A DNA stretch of 43,926 nucleotides from Bacillota bacterium. Lineage in GTDB: Bacteria > Bacillota > Clostridia > Acetivibrionales > DTU013. Made by a program: the position numbers and the translations under genes. Below the pieces are notes generated by a model that ran no database searches, was not told where the DNA came from, and saw nothing but the letters and a program-made list of their open reading frames with translations. Positions 40,066 to 43,926 of this stretch are shown here, piece after piece. The DNA is taken from assembly GCA_023433505.1 (NCBI GenBank), contig JAEZCO010000093.1, forward strand, positions 1 to 43,926. The letters run 5' to 3'. Every line of letters begins with the position of its first letter. The stretch's first letter is position 1.

Positions 40066-41037
40066 ATGAAAAAAATATTGATAGTTATATTCGTCACAAT
40101 CCTGTTTTTGAGTGGTTGTGCACAGACAGCGGTAAATCAAGAATCGGGCTCGGAAAAGGAAACACAGGCAACGGCAACAGATAAAGAGACAGAAAGTACT
40201 TCTGCTGCAACTTTGCAGCCAACGGTGGAGCCGACGGCTAAACAAACGGAAGAAAAAACCGAAATAAAGGAAGTTGACCTTGGCGCCCTGGAAGGTCTTT
40301 TTGGCTTTGCCGACGGGTCAGGTAAAAAACTGATGACCCTGGAAAGTGAAAATATCCATACATTAGCAAATCCCGAGGCGTTTGATACGGCCATCGGCAA
40401 TAACGGAGAAACAGTCCGGATCAAGTATGTCAAGCGTCAGGAGGCAAACAGCAAAGATACCCTCCGGCAAACGTCCCAAAATTTTGACAACATGGCCGGA
40501 TACATCTATGAAGTTCAGGGGGGAGAACTGGTTCCGGACAAAACCTATCTGCTGTCAAAGAGCACCGTCGTCAGTGAAGACGCGTTGATTAAGCTTAAAT
40601 CGACAAGAAATACCGGATCGGAAGGCGGCTACTATCAAAAGGTAGATGCAAATACCCTTAAAAAAATTGAAACCGCAAAAGACAGGAAAGTAATTGACAG
40701 CAGTTTACTTGCCGAAACGGAAGACAAGGCAAAAATCTGCATGGTTGTTTTTGAGAGAATTGACGACGGTATGCTGGCAAGCATTGCCTATGTAAAAGAC
40801 GATAAAGTGGTATTCAAAGATTACCCGGCAAAATATGACGAACAGTCCACATGGAGAGTTGACGCCGGAGACCGGCCCGGCCTGTTCGGAGCGCTTTTCC
40901 TGGCAAATTCTAATGAAGGCCTTCTGCTGGGCTTGACATGGGCAGGTCCCGAAGGTGAAAACGTCTTTATTTTAAAGGATGTAAAGGGAGCTTTGGAGGA
41001 AACAGGCCTGAAATCCGGCAGATACTGGTCTCCGTGA
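40066..41037 (+). CDS. Putative lipoprotein of unknown function
   Basis: 323 residues from ATG 40066. The signal peptide MKKILIVIFVTILFLSGCAQ has a textbook lipobox (LSGC, Cys18). A Thr/Glu-rich low-complexity linker follows (about residues 20-70), and then a ~250-residue globular part with no family that I recognise. It contains GLFGFADGSGKKLMTLESENIHTLANPEAF and ends DVKGALEETGLKSGRYWSP. Codons upstream to 40027 are open, but they lack a ribosome-binding site and would hide the signal peptide. The protein would be anchored on the outer face of the membrane. It is monocistronic between a strong promoter and a bidirectional terminator. Confidence 0.85.
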   Translation: MKKILIVIFVTILFLSGCAQTAVNQESGSEKETQATATDKETESTSAATLQPTVEPTAKQTEEKTEIKEVDLGALEGLFGFADGSGKKLMTLESENIHTLANPEAFDTAIGNNGETVRIKYVKRQEANSKDTLRQTSQNFDNMAGYIYEVQGGELVPDKTYLLSKSTVVSEDALIKLKSTRNTGSEGGYYQKVDANTLKKIETAKDRKVIDSSLLAETEDKAKICMVVFERIDDGMLASIAYVKDDKVVFKDYPAKYDEQSTWRVDAGDRPGLFGALFLANSNEGLLLGLTWAGPEGENVFILKDVKGALEETGLKSGRYWSP

Positions 41038-41130
41038 TAACGGCCTATTCAATTTCCCCATCCAGAGCCACGCTGCCTGGTCAGAGGTGGTCCCTTTACC
41101 TAATGTAACATGAAACATATTTTGTGAAAT

Positions 41131-41175
41131 AGTATAAAAAACCTGCACTCACAAGGAGGGCAGGTTTTTTATACT
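41131..41175. terminator. Bidirectional rho-independent terminator
   Basis: A perfect 16-base inverted repeat (AGTATAAAAAACCTGC with GCAGGTTTTTTATACT) around a 13-base loop. It has T-runs on both strands and so can end the plus-strand lipoprotein transcript and the minus-strand DUF2284 transcript. Confidence 0.9.
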
Positions 41176-41260
41176 ATCAAACATTCGGGTACCTTTTGAC
41201 TGCAGGTCAACAGCAGTAGCAGGGTTTATTTCTTTTGAGGTTTTGATTTCTCTATGAAGT

Positions 41261-41803
41261 TCATATTAATAAATAACAGCTCGTGTAAGTGATGGTCGAT
41301 TTCCCATTATTATATGGGAAGTCCGACAGCTCGCATACCTTGCTTACCCATAAACCATACGCCTCCATGGAGGATATGGATTCGTCGGGAAAACGGCAGG
41401 GCTCGTCGGGATATGTGCATTTTTCACATAGGTCGCAGGTCCCCGCTCCCATTGGGAGGATATCAGGGTATCTTTTCCTTAGCTTTTCTACCAGCGCGGC
41501 AAAATTATCTTTATGCTTTTTACTGGTTGCCTCTATGGTCTCATAATCAAAATCATCCTCCATATGACCGATGGTTTGAACGATAAGCCCGTAGGAATAC
41601 TTTGAAGCTCTCTCCGCAGCTTCCTCAATGCTGCCGCAGCCGGGAGGACATCGCCAGTTTTTCCCATACTGGTGGCAACGGTCGGCGCTGCACATCTCTC
41701 TAACCTCCGGCATAAATACCAGTGCGCCTACATTCAATTCTCCCGCCTGGGAAAACCCTTCGTCAAGCGCCTCTTGTATAAGGGCTGTTGTATTGTACTG
41801 CAT
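41261..41803 (-). CDS. DUF2284 cysteine-rich metal-binding protein
   Basis: 180 residues from ATG 41803 (GGGGGT at 41811-41816, 7 bases upstream; a GTG three codons earlier overlaps that site). Cys-rich motifs typical of DUF2284 are CSADRCHQYGKNWRCPPGCG near residues 38-57 and CDLCEKCTYPDEPCRFP near 125-141, suited to binding a metal or Fe-S cluster. The motif YGLIVQTIG and a C-terminal TSCYLLI complete the family pattern. DUF2284 proteins occur in anaerobes, frequently in genomes with corrinoid methyltransferases, but have no proven activity. It is monocistronic. Confidence 0.9.
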   Translation of the reverse strand: MQYNTTALIQEALDEGFSQAGELNVGALVFMPEVREMCSADRCHQYGKNWRCPPGCGSIEEAAERASKYSYGLIVQTIGHMEDDFDYETIEATSKKHKDNFAALVEKLRKRYPDILPMGAGTCDLCEKCTYPDEPCRFPDESISSMEAYGLWVSKVCELSDFPYNNGKSTITYTSCYLLI

Positions 41804-41928
41804 CAGTTTCACCCCCGCATAAGCTTTTTATAGGATACAGCCTGGACTGTTTCCTTGAAGCTTTTTTTACTATTATTTTAACTTTAATTATTTATACCTA
41901 TATTTTCATTATACCTCCCATACCCATA

Positions 41929-41991
41929 CTTACACAAGGGCTCCCCTTACCAGGAACTGTATTTCTCCGGGCAATGGGGAGCCTGTGTAAG
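41929..41991 (-). other. Long stem-loop after the SLH protein gene
   Basis: CTTACACAAGGGCTCCCC (41929-41946) pairs with GGGGAGCCTGTGTAAG (41976-41991) with one bulge. It lies 16 bases after the SLH-protein stop on the minus strand. No T-run follows, so it is more likely an RNA 3'-end protector than a rho-independent terminator. Confidence 0.6.
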
Positions 41992-42007
41992 CTTCAGGAA
42001 GGGCCTT

Positions 42008-43926
42008 TTACTTTATCCCTGTCATGACATTGTACAAGAACTGGGCGCACTCGGCACGGCTGGCAAGGTCTTTGGGATTGACCTTCCCACCGGAGCCGCT
42101 GACCAGACCGTTGCCTGCCAATACATCCACAGCCTCTGCGGCATAGCTTGAAATGGCTGCTTTGTCGTTAAAGACGGGCTTATTGTCCGTTTTATCGAAC
42201 CCGCCCAGAAGTCCCAGCTTTTCAAGAGCGCGGTAAGCAATAGTGAACATCTGCTCCCTCGTGATGGTCTCGTCGGGATTGAAGCGGTTGTCGCCCACCC
42301 CGTCCACAAGGCCCAGGGCTTTTGCTTGCAATACTGCATCCGTATAGTACTTTCCGGCTGCCACATCACTGAACTGTATTGTTTTGGAAGCGTCTGCAAC
42401 AGGTGCAAGCGCACGCATCAGCAAAGTCACAAACTGTGCACGGGTCGTCCTCTCGTCAGGTGCAAAGTTATTTCCACCCACACCGTCGACAACACCTCTT
42501 GCCGCCATGTATTCCACAGCTTGCTGCATCCACTTTCCGGTTATGTCCGTAAAACTCTTTTTATTGTAGCCCACGGCATACCGGCTGAAATGACTGGTAG
42601 AAAAGTACACAAGCCCTGTTTGAGCATCATAGCGGCAGTTCTTTACTACCTCAAGTCCACCCTTGTCATTGATATAGTAAATGACGATTGCGTTTTTATC
42701 CTCATCGGCTGCTGGCGTATAGGGAACACCTACACGGATACTGCCGCCACCGAAAGTGGAAACGGCGGTATTGCCGACATTTACGCTGAAGTCATAAACC
42801 GGTCTGCTTCCTATGGCTGCCTTTGCCTCATTGGATAAACTGTCCGCAGAGACCGCTGCAACCGCAATGGTGATATCTGTACCTGCCGACTTGGCTGCGT
42901 TTGCTACAGCGGCTGCCGCAGCTGCATCAAAGGTTAACTCGGAAAGTGCCGAGGATACTTTTAATGCGGTATTTTTGGCCCCAGCCAGGGCTCCGGCTGC
43001 TTCCTTGGACAGTACGACATCCAGTGCTTTCGCTCCATCGGGGATTTTGACATTCAGCGCGGCCACAGCTTTGCTGCTGCCTGCAGCTTCCTGTACATTT
43101 TTGAGCAAGTTACTCAAAGTGTCTCCCGGTATGTTGGAGGTAGCTTTTCCGTTGGCGCCTTGAACAGCTTCTACTTCTACGGAAGTTCCGGATATGGCGG
43201 ATGGACCGGCAGAGGCTGGGGAGTTTTCATCCGGCCATTTCTCTGAGCCTTCCTCCTTGTGGTAGTTGTCAGTGTAGTGCCACACGATGTCGTCGCCGTT
43301 CTTAATCTTAAATTCTCTTAACCCATAGGATGGATGAGTTCCATTTACCGTATACATCCAGCCGGAATCTTTCCCGTTGTCAAACTCATATAACCAACCG
43401 TTAGGACCTTTTATTCCGCCTATATAGTTATGCTGTGTTTCATCGTACTGCAAGCCTGCTTGATTAAGCGCCATCACAAAAGCGTCGTATACATAGTCCC
43501 CTTCCGCCACTGTGAGGCTTGTGGCCGGTATCCACGCCTGAAAATCCTGGGGATTTTGCTTCCAGACATACTGCTTTCCGCTTGATCCGTGCTTCGGCAC
43601 GCCCATCAGTGAGAAGGTTACGGCTATACTTCCGTCGGGATTGTTTGGTCCGCTTGGTTTTGTCAACTTGCCGATGGCAGCTATTAACGCCTGCGTTGCG
43701 GCGTAAACTTCAGCCTGTGTTGCGTCTTCTTTTCCGGAAACGGCTTGTGCAGCAGAAAGCGCTGTGCTTAAGGCACTCCAACTATTTGCGGTATACTCGC
43801 TTTGATTTAGAGCAAGCGCTTCTTGTATTTTTGTATTCAGCAAGCTCTTATCAACGGAAACAGGGTCTGGTTCCGATAAGTCGCCAAATATATAAATGTT
43901 ATAAGCTTTTCCTGCTTCCAGCATTT
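42008..43926 (-). CDS. S-layer-homology cell-surface protein (N-terminus beyond window)
   Basis: The visible part is 639 codons; the frame is open to the window edge, so the signal peptide and any earlier domains are missing. In order: a FIVAR-like helical domain (LLNTKIQEALALNQSEYTAN, about residues 25-90), a DUF4430-type domain (VTFSLMGVPKHG through YGLREFKIKNGDDIVWHYTDNYH, about 100-225), a Ser/Ala/Val-rich region of ~200 residues, and three SLH domains (FTDITGKWMQQAVEYMAARG; FSDVAAGKYYTDAVLQAKALG; FNDKAAISSYAAEAVDVLAG). SLH repeats bind secondary cell-wall polymer, so the protein is held on the surface. DUF4430 is found in cobalamin-binding and adhesin-like surface proteins, so corrinoid or ligand binding is possible. 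Role unknown. Confidence 0.93.
   Translation of the reverse strand, partial: MLEAGKAYNIYIFGDLSEPDPVSVDKSLLNTKIQEALALNQSEYTANSWSALSTALSAAQAVSGKEDATQAEVYAATQALIAAIGKLTKPSGPNNPDGSIAVTFSLMGVPKHGSSGKQYVWKQNPQDFQAWIPATSLTVAEGDYVYDAFVMALNQAGLQYDETQHNYIGGIKGPNGWLYEFDNGKDSGWMYTVNGTHPSYGLREFKIKNGDDIVWHYTDNYHKEEGSEKWPDENSPASAGPSAISGTSVEVEAVQGANGKATSNIPGDTLSNLLKNVQEAAGSSKAVAALNVKIPDGAKALDVVLSKEAAGALAGAKNTALKVSSALSELTFDAAAAAAVANAAKSAGTDITIAVAAVSADSLSNEAKAAIGSRPVYDFSVNVGNTAVSTFGGGSIRVGVPYTPAADEDKNAIVIYYINDKGGLEVVKNCRYDAQTGLVYFSTSHFSRYAVGYNKKSFTDITGKWMQQAVEYMAARGVVDGVGGNNFAPDERTTRAQFVTLLMRALAPVADASKTIQFSDVAAGKYYTDAVLQAKALGLVDGVGDNRFNPDETITREQMFTIAYRALEKLGLLGGFDKTDNKPVFNDKAAISSYAAEAVDVLAGNGLVSGSGGKVNPKDLASRAECAQFLYNVMTGIK

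Noticed and set aside
41929..41991. Rho-independent terminator of the SLH gene
   Set aside because: Strong stem but no T-run after it on the minus strand; reported only as a stem-loop.

Overview
The window looks like a chromosomal carbohydrate-utilisation region of an anaerobic, endospore-forming member of the Clostridia. This rests on gene content: a Spo0M homologue, YesM/YesN-type two-component pairs, lipoprotein-dependent sugar ABC importers without their own ATPase, an aldo/keto reductase carrying two [4Fe-4S] motifs, an MttB-family methyltransferase and an S-layer-homology (SLH) protein. No rRNA, tRNA, CRISPR array, phage or intact transposase gene was seen.

Layout. (1) 0.4-13 kb, visibly AT-richer: a response regulator and histidine kinase (minus strand) diverge from a plus-strand operon made of a solute-binding lipoprotein, two permeases, a 962-residue cytoplasmic protein of glycosidase-like appearance and a secreted beta-propeller protein with three tandem GH43_C2-type domains. 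(2) 13-18 kb: Spo0M; a Gfo/Idh/MocA oxidoreductase (plus); converging on it a minus-strand operon of serine hydrolase, sugar-phosphate isomerase/epimerase-like TIM barrel and cupin. (3) 18-21.3 kb: a second histidine kinase and response regulator. (4) 21.6-31.7 kb: a minus-strand run, read from the right, of ADP-ribosylglycohydrolase, PF07090 amidotransferase-like protein, BadF-type kinase, two permeases, solute-binding lipoprotein, GH43-clan-like protein, GH4 glycosidase and a second BadF-type kinase. (5) 32-39.6 kb: a secreted propeller/LamG-like protein, a GH4 enzyme, the ferredoxin-like aldo/keto reductase, another GH4 enzyme and the MttB-family protein. (6) 39.7-43.9 kb: a lipoprotein, a DUF2284 protein and the C-terminal part of an SLH protein.

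How it may work together. Two regulated importers bring in oligosaccharides or glycosides. Three GH4 enzymes (NAD+ and metal dependent, acting through a 3-keto intermediate) and a Gfo/Idh/MocA oxidoreductase beside a TIM barrel and a cupin suggest that this region specialises in oxidation-elimination cleavage of glycosides, possibly unusual ones. The kinases, the ADP-ribosylglycohydrolase and the PF07090 protein would process the released units. The substrate cannot be read from the sequence. The three GH4 proteins carry three different active-site tetrads (CNGP, CDGV, CHGV).

Intergenic regions hold a family of non-coding MITE-like repeats (one copy contains a second nested repeat, one has an internal deletion), a separate element with 17-bp perfect terminal inverted repeats, and a ~26-bp repeat present four times in one orientation. 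Several clear sigma-A-type promoters, terminators and two hairpins placed just after the solute-binding-protein genes are also readable.
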